A stretch of 64,000 bases of DNA, from the NCBI GenBank assembly GCA_005217565.1, contig SJCO01000017.1, positions 62,001 through 126,000 on the forward strand, read 5' to 3'. The DNA comes from Puteibacter caeruleilacunae (GTDB lineage: Bacteria > Bacteroidota > Bacteroidia > Bacteroidales > Prolixibacteraceae). Under the pieces are notes generated by a model, which ran no database searches, was not told where the DNA came from, and saw nothing but the letters and a program-made list of their open reading frames with translations. Both the position numbers and the translations under genes were made by a program. Positions 36,657-45,338 of this stretch are shown in pieces; position 1 is the stretch's first letter; each line of letters opens with the position of its first letter.

Positions 36657-36697
36657 GTCGGCAACGCATTTTTCGAAGAATAGCATTGCCGACAATT
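36653..36697 (-). terminator. Stem-loop after array gene 4 (internal terminator or attenuator)
   Basis: A 12-bp perfect stem AATTGTCGGCAA/TTGCCGACAATT (36653-36664 with 36686-36697). On the minus strand the stem is followed by AATTTTACC, a short T-run. It lies seven bases after the stop of the sulfatase at 36704 and could end or reduce transcription before the next sulfatase. Confidence 0.6.
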
Positions 36698-36703
36698 GTA
36701 TGT

Positions 36704-38245
36704 TTAGTCTCCTAATTGTTTAATTTTAAATCGATCAATTGATGGTGAGGTGCGGGATTCTGATAGAATCTGCTCCATTTTTTTCACGATATCAGGATGA
36801 CTCTCTGCTACATTGTTTTCTTCACGAATGTCTGTTTCAAGATTATACAACTCTAAAGTCATATTCCCTTTAAAGATATTCTTTCTGATAGCTTTCCATT
36901 TACCCATTCTAATGGCTTGCTGACCATTGTACGATGGAAATTCCCAGTACAGTGCTTCGTGCTCTTTTTGTTTTTTATTCAACAAAGTTGGAAGATAACT
37001 TATTCCATCTACATCTTGAGGTGTGCTTGCTCCAGCAACTTCACATAGTGTTGGAAGTACATCCCAGAAAGCTGAAATATGCTCAGTTTTGCTTCCAGGT
37101 GCAATTTTACCTGGCCAGCTTGCTATCATTGGAACACGAATTCCACCTTCATGTAAGAATCCTTTTCCCCAACCATATTCTTCATTAAAAGGTCCTCCAC
37201 TGTTAAACCAAGGAGAGTCTGTACCCCCATTATATGTTGGTCCATTATCAGAGGTGAATACAATTAAGGTATTGTCATAAATACCAAGGTCTTTAAGTTT
37301 TTTTACAAGAAGACCTACCTGGTCATCGAGATAAGAAATCATTGCAGCATAACCTGCATGTGGGTATCTGTGAGGGAAATATCCTTTATTGCCTACATAA
37401 GGTTTCTCATCACCAAATTTCTTCGTGTAATAGTCAACCCATTTCTGTGGTGCCTGAATAGGTGCGTGTGGAATTGGTGTAGCCCAATATAGATAGAATG
37501 GATTCTCTTTATTCTCATCGACAAAGTTCATTAATTCATCAAACATGATGTCAGGAGAATAATCATTCAAATTATATTTAGCGTAACTCTCCTCTTTTAG
37601 TGGATCAGCACCTTTGTCGAGTTTTGTATTCGGTGCAATTGTATCATTGTTGAGGTAGATACGATGATCATTCTTATACAAGTGAATAGGGTAGTAGGTG
37701 TGAGCTTGACGCTGACAGTTATACCCACAGAAGAAATCGAATCCTTGCTTTGTAGGTCTTCCTTCTGTATTTGGAGCTCCTAGTCCCCATTTCCCAACAA
37801 TTCCAGTTTTGTATCCAACTTGTTGTAGAAGTCTACCAATAGTTTTTGTGTCATTAGGTAGTGGACGTTGGCCTTCAAGAGTGGAATCAGCAATCATTGC
37901 TTTGTAACTCCAAACGTTTCCTCTTGAACCCCATTCATCGTTTCCTCTAACATACGAGTGACCACTGTGCTTTCCTGTAAGTAAAACACATCGAGAGGGG
38001 GCACATACAGGAGATCCTGAATAGTGCTGGGTAAAGATCATTCCATTCTTTGCAAGCTGATCAATGTTTGGTGTCTCAATGTGTTTCTGTCCATAACAGC
38101 CTAATTCACCATAACCTAAGTCATCTGCTAAAATATAGATGATGTTCGGTTTTTTAGGAGTGTTGCTCTCCTTCGTTGTACACGATGAAAATGCAGTAAT
38201 TGCTGCTAATCCAATTGCAAGTGTACTGTTTACTTGTTTAATCAT
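36704..38245 (-). CDS. Sulfatase (family S1), lipoprotein, array gene 4, sulfatase 6
   Basis: 513 aa with lipobox FSSC (Cys22). Metal site 'NIIYILADDLGYGELGCYG'; formylglycine motif CAPSR with Cys81, followed by Cys-Val-Leu rather than the usual small residues. It shares 'GKHSGHSYVRGNDEW', 'GKWGLGAPNTEG', 'GYNCQRQAHTYYPIHLY' and 'VFTSDNGPTYNGG' with the sulfatase at 33339, its paralogue. The lipid anchor (the paralogue has a plain signal peptide) suggests the pair act at different locations. It is 48 bases after the preceding array gene and followed by the double stem-loop. Confidence 0.93.
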   Translation of the reverse strand: MIKQVNSTLAIGLAAITAFSSCTTKESNTPKKPNIIYILADDLGYGELGCYGQKHIETPNIDQLAKNGMIFTQHYSGSPVCAPSRCVLLTGKHSGHSYVRGNDEWGSRGNVWSYKAMIADSTLEGQRPLPNDTKTIGRLLQQVGYKTGIVGKWGLGAPNTEGRPTKQGFDFFCGYNCQRQAHTYYPIHLYKNDHRIYLNNDTIAPNTKLDKGADPLKEESYAKYNLNDYSPDIMFDELMNFVDENKENPFYLYWATPIPHAPIQAPQKWVDYYTKKFGDEKPYVGNKGYFPHRYPHAGYAAMISYLDDQVGLLVKKLKDLGIYDNTLIVFTSDNGPTYNGGTDSPWFNSGGPFNEEYGWGKGFLHEGGIRVPMIASWPGKIAPGSKTEHISAFWDVLPTLCEVAGASTPQDVDGISYLPTLLNKKQKEHEALYWEFPSYNGQQAIRMGKWKAIRKNIFKGNMTLELYNLETDIREENNVAESHPDIVKKMEQILSESRTSPSIDRFKIKQLGD

Positions 38246-38293
38246 TCCTTAAAAAATTAAAAGGTTTAGTGTAATTTTATTTAATAATGATAT

Positions 38294-39712
38294 TTAATAT
38301 GGTTTAGGAACACGAGGTTCTTTTAACCATTTTGCGAGTGCCACAGTTAAGTCCTGTGCAATCTCAGGATATTGCTTGTATAAATTCCATCGCTCATAAG
38401 GATCCTCTTCTAAATTAAATAATTCAAGTGGTTGTCCTTCTTTTGCCAGCAATTTCCATTTTCCTTTACGTACAATCTCTGTTGCTACCGGCTCAGGGCG
38501 TTTATCTACCGTTATGCCATAGTTGCCATTGTTTCCATAATAATCGATAGACCAGAAGACATATCCTCGATCTTTGACTGGAATTCCTTCAGTAAGCAAA
38601 GGTAGAATATTCTTTCCATCGGCATGAGCCGAACTATAATCTATATTGGCTGCCGAACAGAATGTTGGAAGCAGGTCTGTAGTATGACCAAGCTCATCTG
38701 TTTGCTTTCCTGATTCTATTTGTCCAGGCCACCAGGCAATCATTGGTACCCTGATTCCTCCTTCATGGAAATCGACTTTGCGTCCTTTGAACATTCCCGG
38801 ACTACCGATATATGCAGGACCATTGTCACTTGTTAGTATTACAAGTGTATTTTTCTCTATTCCTAATTTACGTAGCTTGTCCAATATTCGTCCAACACTG
38901 TGGTCTAAACGACTAACCATTCCTCGATATAAAAGGTCTTTCCCTTTTGCCCGAGCACGGTATGGCTTCATGCTTTCTTCTGGTGTTGGCTCATAGGGGG
39001 CATGTGGCGTGTCAAACCAAAGATTCAAAAAGAATGGATGATCTCCGTTTGCTTGGTTGTTAATAAAATCCAAAGCCTCATCTGTTTTAACATCAGTCCA
39101 GTGTTTATCAATGGGAGATATGATTTTCTCATCTCTTACAAGATGTTTTGCTCCGTCTTTATAAAGTCGATTCTGCAACATTGCAGGAGCACGATATAGT
39201 GGATCTTCCAACATTGCAAGGTAATGATCAAAACCGTGTTGCAAAGGACCCGGCATACTATTCTCACGGTTCTTTACATGTTTTTCATTTAAACCGCCTA
39301 AGTGCCATTTCCCTACGTGTTTGGAAATGTAGCCGGCTTGTTTTAGGAGTTTAGGTATGGTTGGCATGTCATTGTTTAAATACATTTCCTTATCATTGAA
39401 ATGACGACCAACATTGTATCTTAAAGGATATTTTCCTGTCATGATACTTACACGAGTAGGGGTACATACAGCTGAGCCTGCGTAAAACTGTGTAAATTGC
39501 AAGCCTTCAGATGCCATTTTATCTATTTGAGGAGTCTCAATTTTTCTACTTCCATAACAACTGAGATCTCCATATCCCAAATCATCAGCAAGCAGAAGAA
39601 TGATATTAGGCTTGGAGGCTTGTTTTATTGATTTGCTTATATACCCCTGGGCGGGCAGAACAGAAAGAAGTCCAAGACTTCCGACTAAACATCTTGTGGT
39701 TAATGTCAACAT
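38294..39712 (-). CDS. Sulfatase (family S1), array gene 3, sulfatase 7
   Basis: 472 aa with a signal peptide (hydrophobic core 'LVGSLGLLSVLPAQG'). Metal site 'NIILLLADDLGYGDLSCYG', formylglycine motif CTPTR with Cys83, 'HVGKWHLGGLNEKH', 'FDTPHAPYEP' and 'ILTSDNGPAYIG'. A long insert after the 'GKWHLG' motif ('PGPLQHGFDHYLAMLEDPLYRAPAML') distinguishes it from neighbours. Substrate unknown. It follows the preceding array gene by 10 bases. Confidence 0.92.
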   Translation of the reverse strand: MLTLTTRCLVGSLGLLSVLPAQGYISKSIKQASKPNIILLLADDLGYGDLSCYGSRKIETPQIDKMASEGLQFTQFYAGSAVCTPTRVSIMTGKYPLRYNVGRHFNDKEMYLNNDMPTIPKLLKQAGYISKHVGKWHLGGLNEKHVKNRENSMPGPLQHGFDHYLAMLEDPLYRAPAMLQNRLYKDGAKHLVRDEKIISPIDKHWTDVKTDEALDFINNQANGDHPFFLNLWFDTPHAPYEPTPEESMKPYRARAKGKDLLYRGMVSRLDHSVGRILDKLRKLGIEKNTLVILTSDNGPAYIGSPGMFKGRKVDFHEGGIRVPMIAWWPGQIESGKQTDELGHTTDLLPTFCSAANIDYSSAHADGKNILPLLTEGIPVKDRGYVFWSIDYYGNNGNYGITVDKRPEPVATEIVRKGKWKLLAKEGQPLELFNLEEDPYERWNLYKQYPEIAQDLTVALAKWLKEPRVPKPY

Positions 39713-39722
39713 GGTTTATCTT

Positions 39723-41282
39723 TTAATAAATGGTTTTATCCAAATCATCATATTTTATTTGAAGCTTATGTAGTTGCTCCTTGAGAGTGGTGATGATATT
39801 CTGGTGTTTAGTACTGTTTATTAGGTTGTTCATTTCAGTAGGATCTTCTTCTAAATCGTAGAACTCCCATTGATCTATATCATTATAGAAATGAATTAAC
39901 TTATAACGATCGGTTCTTATTCCGTAATGTCTTTTAACCATATGTCCTCCAGGATATTCATAATAATGATAATAGATAGAATTCCTCCAACTATCAACTG
40001 GATCTTTGAACAATAATGGTTTTAACGATTCTCCTTGAATATCTCCAGGGATATCTACTCCAGCAAGATCTAAAAATGTTGGTGCATAATCAATATTTTG
40101 AACTAGTTGAGTAATTGCTCCCTTCTTCGTATATCCCTTTGGTAGTTTCATTAGTAGAGGAGTGCGTAACGACTCTTCATACATAAAACGTTTATCAAAC
40201 CAACCATGTTCTCCCATATAGAATCCTTGATCCGAAGTGTATACAATTATCGTGTTTTCACTAAGCTGTTGATTATCCAAGTAATCTAAAAGACGACCAA
40301 CATTGTCATCAACTGATTTGACACAACTTAAATAGTCGCGCATATAGCGTTGAAATTTCCACTCGGAAAGTTCTTTTCCCTTTGGGTTACGATCTTTAAA
40401 ATCTTGAATGATAGGATTGTAATGCTTATTCCATGCAGCTCGCTGTTTGTCATTCATGCGTTTGAGCATGTTCCTCGCTGTTTTCCCAAGTCCAAGTCCA
40501 GGTCTTGCAGTCGTGATGTCATCATCGACCATCTTTAAATCATAAGCAAGATCCATATCGCCTGTATGAATGCTCATGTGCTGTTCTTTTGCTGCAGTTC
40601 TTCCTTCATAGTCATCGTAAAAATTGTCAGGAATCGTAAAGGTTTTATCTGCATACAAATCTAAATCAGCCGTATCTGGCATCCAGGTTCTATGAGGAGC
40701 TTTGTGGTGAACAAGTAGACAAAAAGGTTTTGTTTTGTCTCTCTGTTGATCGAGCCAATTGATCGCAAAATCGGTTGTTAAGGTAGTTGCATATCCTTCA
40801 AATCTTTTTTGTTCCCCCATCTCAATGAAATCGGGATTGTAATATTGTCCCTGCCCCGGAAGTATATTCCAATAATCAAATCCTGTAGGATTACTTTTTA
40901 GATGCCATTTCCCAATGAGTGCTGTTTGGTAGCCTGCTGCTCGTAACAACTTGGGAAAAGTTTGTTGAGAACCATCAAATGTCACTCGATTATTTATCTG
41001 CCCATTCTTGTGAGAATGTTTACCTGTGAGCATGACCGCCCGACTAGGTGCACAAATAGAATTCGCAACAAAACTGTTTTGAAAGATAACTCCTTCTTTT
41101 GCAATTCTATCGAGATTTGGCGTTTGGATGTATCGACTATCGTATGCACTAAGTGTTTGAATAGAATGATCGTCTGTCATGATGAACACAATATTCGGCT
41201 GCTTTGGGATGTCAGCTTTTTGTTGACATCCCAATGCTAATATAGAGATACACCCTAGTGAGAGGAAGAGTGACTTGTTCAT
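39723..41282 (-). CDS. Sulfatase (family S1), lipoprotein, array gene 2, sulfatase 8 (GlcNAc-6-sulfatase-like)
   Basis: 519 aa with lipobox ALGC (Cys19). The metal site reads 'NIVFIMTDDHSIQTLSAYD', differing from the 'DDLGYGD' of the other members. The formylglycine motif is CAPSR with Cys77, followed by 'GKHSHKNGQINNRVTFDGSQQTFPKLLRAAGYQTALIGKWHL'. 'LVHHKAPHRTW' and 'VYTSDQGFYMGEHGW' (DQG rather than DNG) are also visible. This set resembles subfamily S1_11, which contains N-acetylglucosamine-6-sulfatases; the exact substrate is an inference. It lies 14 bases after array gene 1. Confidence 0.92.
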   Translation of the reverse strand: MNKSLFLSLGCISILALGCQQKADIPKQPNIVFIMTDDHSIQTLSAYDSRYIQTPNLDRIAKEGVIFQNSFVANSICAPSRAVMLTGKHSHKNGQINNRVTFDGSQQTFPKLLRAAGYQTALIGKWHLKSNPTGFDYWNILPGQGQYYNPDFIEMGEQKRFEGYATTLTTDFAINWLDQQRDKTKPFCLLVHHKAPHRTWMPDTADLDLYADKTFTIPDNFYDDYEGRTAAKEQHMSIHTGDMDLAYDLKMVDDDITTARPGLGLGKTARNMLKRMNDKQRAAWNKHYNPIIQDFKDRNPKGKELSEWKFQRYMRDYLSCVKSVDDNVGRLLDYLDNQQLSENTIIVYTSDQGFYMGEHGWFDKRFMYEESLRTPLLMKLPKGYTKKGAITQLVQNIDYAPTFLDLAGVDIPGDIQGESLKPLLFKDPVDSWRNSIYYHYYEYPGGHMVKRHYGIRTDRYKLIHFYNDIDQWEFYDLEEDPTEMNNLINSTKHQNIITTLKEQLHKLQIKYDDLDKTIY

Positions 41283-41296
41283 GGTTTTATGATTTG

Positions 41297-42646
41297 CTAT
41301 TTGGTTTCCACTAAGCCTGCTTGCCGTTTTTCTTTATCCATTTGCTGGTCGAACTTCTCGAGCATTGTCTTAAGTTGTTTCACTTTTTCTGGATGTTTTT
41401 TGGCAAGATTATAGTCTTCACTGATATCTTCTTCAATATTGTAAAGTTCTGCGCCTTCCTTTTGAAGAATTAGCTTCCAAGCTCCTTTTCTTACTGCACT
41501 AATTTTCCCTTGTTTGGTGTAGTAATAAAATGGACGTTCCTCCAATGTTTTTCTCGGATTAAAGAATAGATCAGAGATATCTTGTCCATCAATCTTTTCT
41601 TTTGGTAGTTGTGCATTTGCTAATTTACAGAACGTAGGAAGAATATCCATGTTTGTAACTACCTCTGTACATAATTGCTGTGGTTTGATTGTTCCGGGCC
41701 ACCATGCAATGAAAGGTTCTCGCATACCACCTTCCCAGGTTGTCCCTTTTGCTCCACGTAATGGCCCTGCCGAACCTCCTTCTGTCTTGTAAACTTTCCA
41801 GGGGCCATTATCTGAAGAGAAAAGGACTAGGGTGTTTTCAGCTACTTTCGCATCTTTTAGTGCTTGAAGAATTTGTCCTACACTCCAATCTATTTCTTCA
41901 ATAGTATCGCCATATTTGCCACGTTTACTTTTTCCTTGAAAATCATCAGAGGCATAAATAGGGATGTGTGGCATTGGTTGTGCAAAGTATAAGAAAAATG
42001 GCTCCTTTTTATTCTGATGTATAAATTCAACAGACTTCTCTGTTAAACGTTTTGTTAGATAACTTTGATCAGGATCTAACTCTAATGTGTCCGCCTGAGA
42101 GATTACAGGAAGGGAATATCCATAGTCTTTTTTACTTCCCAGTAAATACTGTTCTTTGCGACTCATGTCATTACTGAAAGGCATACCAAAAAACATATCA
42201 AAGCCATGACTAACAGGTAAAAACTTTTTTTGATGACCAAGATGCCATTTGCCTACACATCCTGTTGTATATCCTTGTTCTTTTAGTAATGTTGCAATTG
42301 TTTGTTCTTTGGGATTCAAACCTTTTTTCGATCTGGGGAATAGTACATGTTCATGTAATCCAACACGCTTTGGATAGCTCCCAGTCATTAATGCTGCTCT
42401 TGATGGAGTGCACACAGGTGCTGCTACGTAAAACTGAGTAAATTTAATTCCTTCACTTGCCATTTGATCCAGGTGTGGAGTCCTAATTGTGGGATTGCCA
42501 TAGCAACTTAAATCTCCATAGCCCAGGTCATCAGTATATATGATTACAAAGTTTGGTTTCTTATTCTTGCTTGCTTGCGTTGTTATTGGGGATATAGCTC
42601 CTAAGGTTAGTGATCCCAGTAAAATGGTTTGTGTGAGTTTGTTCAT
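41297..42646 (-). CDS. Sulfatase (family S1), array gene 1, sulfatase 9 (arylsulfatase A-like)
   Basis: 449 aa, the shortest of the array, with a signal peptide (near 'TTQASK', 26). Metal site 'NFVIIYTDDLGYGDLSCYG', formylglycine motif CTPSR with Cys79, 'CVGKWHLGHQKKFLPVSHGFDMFFGMPFSNDMS' (close in pattern to animal arylsulfatase A and GALNS), 'AQPMPHIPIYAS' and 'LFSSDNGPW'. It is the first gene of the leftward array, so the promoter must lie in 42647-43145. Confidence 0.93.
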   Translation of the reverse strand: MNKLTQTILLGSLTLGAISPITTQASKNKKPNFVIIYTDDLGYGDLSCYGNPTIRTPHLDQMASEGIKFTQFYVAAPVCTPSRAALMTGSYPKRVGLHEHVLFPRSKKGLNPKEQTIATLLKEQGYTTGCVGKWHLGHQKKFLPVSHGFDMFFGMPFSNDMSRKEQYLLGSKKDYGYSLPVISQADTLELDPDQSYLTKRLTEKSVEFIHQNKKEPFFLYFAQPMPHIPIYASDDFQGKSKRGKYGDTIEEIDWSVGQILQALKDAKVAENTLVLFSSDNGPWKVYKTEGGSAGPLRGAKGTTWEGGMREPFIAWWPGTIKPQQLCTEVVTNMDILPTFCKLANAQLPKEKIDGQDISDLFFNPRKTLEERPFYYYTKQGKISAVRKGAWKLILQKEGAELYNIEEDISEDYNLAKKHPEKVKQLKTMLEKFDQQMDKEKRQAGLVETK

Positions 42647-43145
42647 GTTATATCAATTTAATATGACAAAGATGAGGGAATTTGATTTTTGACTTGGAGT
42701 GGTATCGTACAATTGAGGTGTTTTTTAGTCCCCAACTGTTAATTCAAATAGGAATGGTTGTAATAAACGAATGTCGTTTAAAGGAGTGAATTCTATTATT
42801 TTTGATCATGATTTATCTGTGCTTACAAGCTCTGATTACATCCTTTTTTAATTGTATTCTCTGATAATTACATCATCTAATAATGTGTCTATAGCTACTC
42901 TGATCAAGTATATTTTCAGAATTAATTTAGTATCGCTATTTGCCGAATCAATACCTTCTGTTCCTTAATTCCTGTGCTATTCTACTCAATGTTGATAATG
43001 ACATTGATTTAGTATCATATAAGTAGTAGTACCTATAATTAATTGAGTAATAAACATTCTTTCTGTCTTTATGTTGTTAAGGTAGAAAAACGAGAGTGAT
43101 GGTTTATATTTTATAGTAGAATTAGTCTAAATAAGAATAAAGGAT
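42647..43145. other. Divergent intergenic region (sulfatase array / dehydrogenase operon)
   Basis: 499 AT-rich bases with no ORF longer than trivial and no RNA gene recognised. It should contain the promoters of the leftward sulfatase array and the rightward E1-E2 operon. I found no clean TTTG-N19-TAnnTTTG on either strand; CATCTTTG (42667-42674, minus) is a one-mismatch -7 candidate without a -33 box. A 7-bp hairpin (42986-42992 with 43001-43007) is the only notable structure. Confidence 0.55.
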
Positions 43146-44255
43146 ATGTTCGAAGTTTATCATCCGGTAAAAGGAGAATTATTTGAGGTAATCGATAACA
43201 AAGGAAATATAATCAATCAGGAATGGTTTCCAGAGATTGATGATTCTACCGTGTTAAAAGCATATAAAGATATGTTGTTTGCACGAACTGTTGATTTAAT
43301 GATTGTGTCATATCAGCGACAGGGAAGGATATATACTTATCCTCCTAATTATGGTCAGGAGGCGGTATCACAGGCTGTGGCCTCGCAGGTAGATGTTGAG
43401 AACGATTGGGTTGTTCCTGCCTTTAGAGAGTTACCTCTTTACCTGGCTAAGGGAGCTCAATTGAGAGATGTGTTTTTGATGTATATGGGAGATGAGAAAG
43501 GTGCATCATGGTCTGAATCCAAAAGAATGCTTCCTATTTCTGTTCCTATTGCAACCCAGTTACCTCATGCAGTTGGTCTCGGATATGCATTAAAAATGGA
43601 TAAGGAAAAGCATGTTGTTTATGCCTTTGTTGGTGATGGTGGTACATCTACAGGAGATTTTCATGAAGCAATGAATTTTGCTCAGGTTTGGAAAGTTCCA
43701 GTTGTGTTTATTGTTCAGAACAATCAATTTGCCATATCTGTACCATTTAATACACAATCTGGCGCTGATACTATTGCTGTAAAAGCAATGGGATATGGAA
43801 TGAAGGGTATACGAGTTGATGGAAATGATTTTTTCGCAATGTATAGTGCAGTAAGAGATGCATCAGATTATGCGAGAGAAGGAAGTGGTCCTGTCCTTAT
43901 TGAAGCTGTAACATATAGAAAAGGTGCTCATACAACCTCTGATGATCCATATAAATATCGGACTAAAGAAGAAGAGGAGGAGTGGGATAAGAAAGATCCG
44001 TTGAAACGGTTGAAGTATTATTTAATGGAAAGGGAGCTATGGAATAACAAGGATGAGGAGCTACTATTAAAAACATTTAAGAAAGAGATCGATCAAGCAT
44101 TTTTGGATACTGAAAATTCTATGTCGTATGAATTAAATGAAGTATTCGATCATTTATATGCAGATCAACTTGGGGATTTAATTCGACAAAAGAAACGATA
44201 TAAAGAGTTCATGGAGTGGAAAGCTAAGCGTCAGGAATCAGTACAAAATAAATAA
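43146..44255 (+). CDS. pdhA: 2-oxoacid (pyruvate) dehydrogenase E1 component, alpha subunit
   Basis: 369 aa, thiamine-diphosphate enzyme. The TPP/Mg motif 'GDGGTSTGDFHEAMNFAQVWKVPVVFIVQNN' is complete; 'RTVDLMIVSYQRQGRI', 'GQEAVSQAV' and 'GKGAHTTSDD'-like 'RKGAHTTSDDPYKYR' (phosphorylation-loop region in eukaryotes) are typical. The enzyme decarboxylates a 2-oxoacid and passes the acyl group to lipoyl-E2. Pyruvate is most likely, but branched-chain 2-oxoacids are possible, since these E1 types are close in sequence. First gene of an operon with E1 beta, E2 and a lipoate ligase. An AAAGG sequence precedes the ATG. Confidence 0.85.
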   Translation: MFEVYHPVKGELFEVIDNKGNIINQEWFPEIDDSTVLKAYKDMLFARTVDLMIVSYQRQGRIYTYPPNYGQEAVSQAVASQVDVENDWVVPAFRELPLYLAKGAQLRDVFLMYMGDEKGASWSESKRMLPISVPIATQLPHAVGLGYALKMDKEKHVVYAFVGDGGTSTGDFHEAMNFAQVWKVPVVFIVQNNQFAISVPFNTQSGADTIAVKAMGYGMKGIRVDGNDFFAMYSAVRDASDYAREGSGPVLIEAVTYRKGAHTTSDDPYKYRTKEEEEEWDKKDPLKRLKYYLMERELWNNKDEELLLKTFKKEIDQAFLDTENSMSYELNEVFDHLYADQLGDLIRQKKRYKEFMEWKAKRQESVQNK

Positions 44256-44276
44256 CGTGACAATTTCAAGATAGAA

Positions 44277-44325
44277 AACTGTTTATCCATAATTCATATA
44301 ATAAAGAATTTATAAAACTACAGTT
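44277..44325 (+). other. Hairpin in front of the E1-beta start
   Basis: AACTGT (44277-44282) is complementary to ACAGTT (44320-44325), ending two bases before the ATG at 44327. Only 6 bp with a 37-nt AT-rich loop; may be chance. Confidence 0.25.
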
Positions 44326-44326
44326 A

Positions 44327-45304
44327 ATGAAGATAATGAATATAGTCAAATCCATTAATAATGCATTGGATTTGATGCTAAGAGAAAATAATAAAGTTGT
44401 TGTCTACGGGGAGGATGTCGGTGTTGAAGGAGGTGTATTTCGCGTAACGGAAGACTTGCAGAAGAAGCATGGTGTAGAACGTGTGTTCGACTCACCGTTA
44501 GCAGAATCAACGATTGTTGGTTCTGCTATAGGAATGGCTATAGCTGGTTATAGGCCTGTCGTTGAAATTCAGTTTTCAGGATTTGCTTACCCTGCTCTTG
44601 ATCAGATTATTTCACATATGGCAAGAATGAGAAATCGTACTCGAGGTAAGTTTACTTCTCCGGTTGTTGTGAGAATGCCTTACGGTGGAGGGATTAATGC
44701 CTTGGAAATGCATTCCGAAAGTATGGAGGCATTTTATGCACATACTCCCGGATTAAAAGTGGTAATTCCTTCAACCCCTTATGATGCAAAGGGATTGTTG
44801 ATTTCAGCCATTGAGAGTGATGATCCTATAATATTTATGGAACCTAAACGTATTTATCGGGCAATAAAACAAGAAGTCCCAGAGGAGAAATACGCAATAC
44901 CTATCGGTAAAGCAAAGGTGTTGAAGAAAGGGAATGATGTAACGATGATTGCTTATGGGGCAATGATTCGTGAATGTCAGAAAGCAATAGTTATGGCTGA
45001 AAAAGAAGGGGTAGATGTAGAGTTAATTGATTTAAGGACTATTTATCCATTGGACAAAGAGACTATTGCTGACTCAATAAAGAAAACGGGTAGAGTTGTT
45101 TTTGTCGCTGAAGAGCCAACAAGTTTTGGTGTGGGATCTGAAATTATGGCTTTAGCTAATGAAGAAGCATTTCTTTCTTTGGAGGCTCCTCCTAAAAGAG
45201 TGACAGGATTCGATACCATTGTGCCGTATCCTCAAGGAGAGCATTTTTATATGCAAACACCTGAGAAAATATTGTTTGAATTATTGGAAACAGCTCGTTT
45301 CTAA
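44327..45304 (+). CDS. pdhB: 2-oxoacid (pyruvate) dehydrogenase E1 component, beta subunit
   Basis: 325 aa, normal for E1 beta. 'VVVYGEDVGVEGGVFRVTEDLQKKHGVERVFDSPLAESTIVGSAIGMAIAGYRPVVEIQFSGFAYPALDQIISHMARMRNRTRGKFTSPVVVRMPYGGG' is the conserved pyrimidine-binding domain with the TPP-activating Glu, and 'DLRTIYPLDKETI' starts the C-terminal transketolase domain. It pairs with E1 alpha upstream. A second in-frame ATG at 44336 would remove three residues; both are acceptable starts. Confidence 0.88.
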   Translation: MKIMNIVKSINNALDLMLRENNKVVVYGEDVGVEGGVFRVTEDLQKKHGVERVFDSPLAESTIVGSAIGMAIAGYRPVVEIQFSGFAYPALDQIISHMARMRNRTRGKFTSPVVVRMPYGGGINALEMHSESMEAFYAHTPGLKVVIPSTPYDAKGLLISAIESDDPIIFMEPKRIYRAIKQEVPEEKYAIPIGKAKVLKKGNDVTMIAYGAMIRECQKAIVMAEKEGVDVELIDLRTIYPLDKETIADSIKKTGRVVFVAEEPTSFGVGSEIMALANEEAFLSLEAPPKRVTGFDTIVPYPQGEHFYMQTPEKILFELLETARF

Positions 45305-45338
45305 TAAGATCTATTTAGAAAATTAGGAGGTAAATAAT

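Noticed and set aside
42647-43145. Remnant of SusC/SusD or a regulator gene upstream of the sulfatase array
   Set aside because: All six frames are broken by frequent stops and no motif of these families is visible.
44277-44325. Relation of the hairpin before E1 beta to the surE/lpxB leaders
   Set aside because: Only 6 bp pair, the start codon is not included and there is no sequence similarity to copies A-C.
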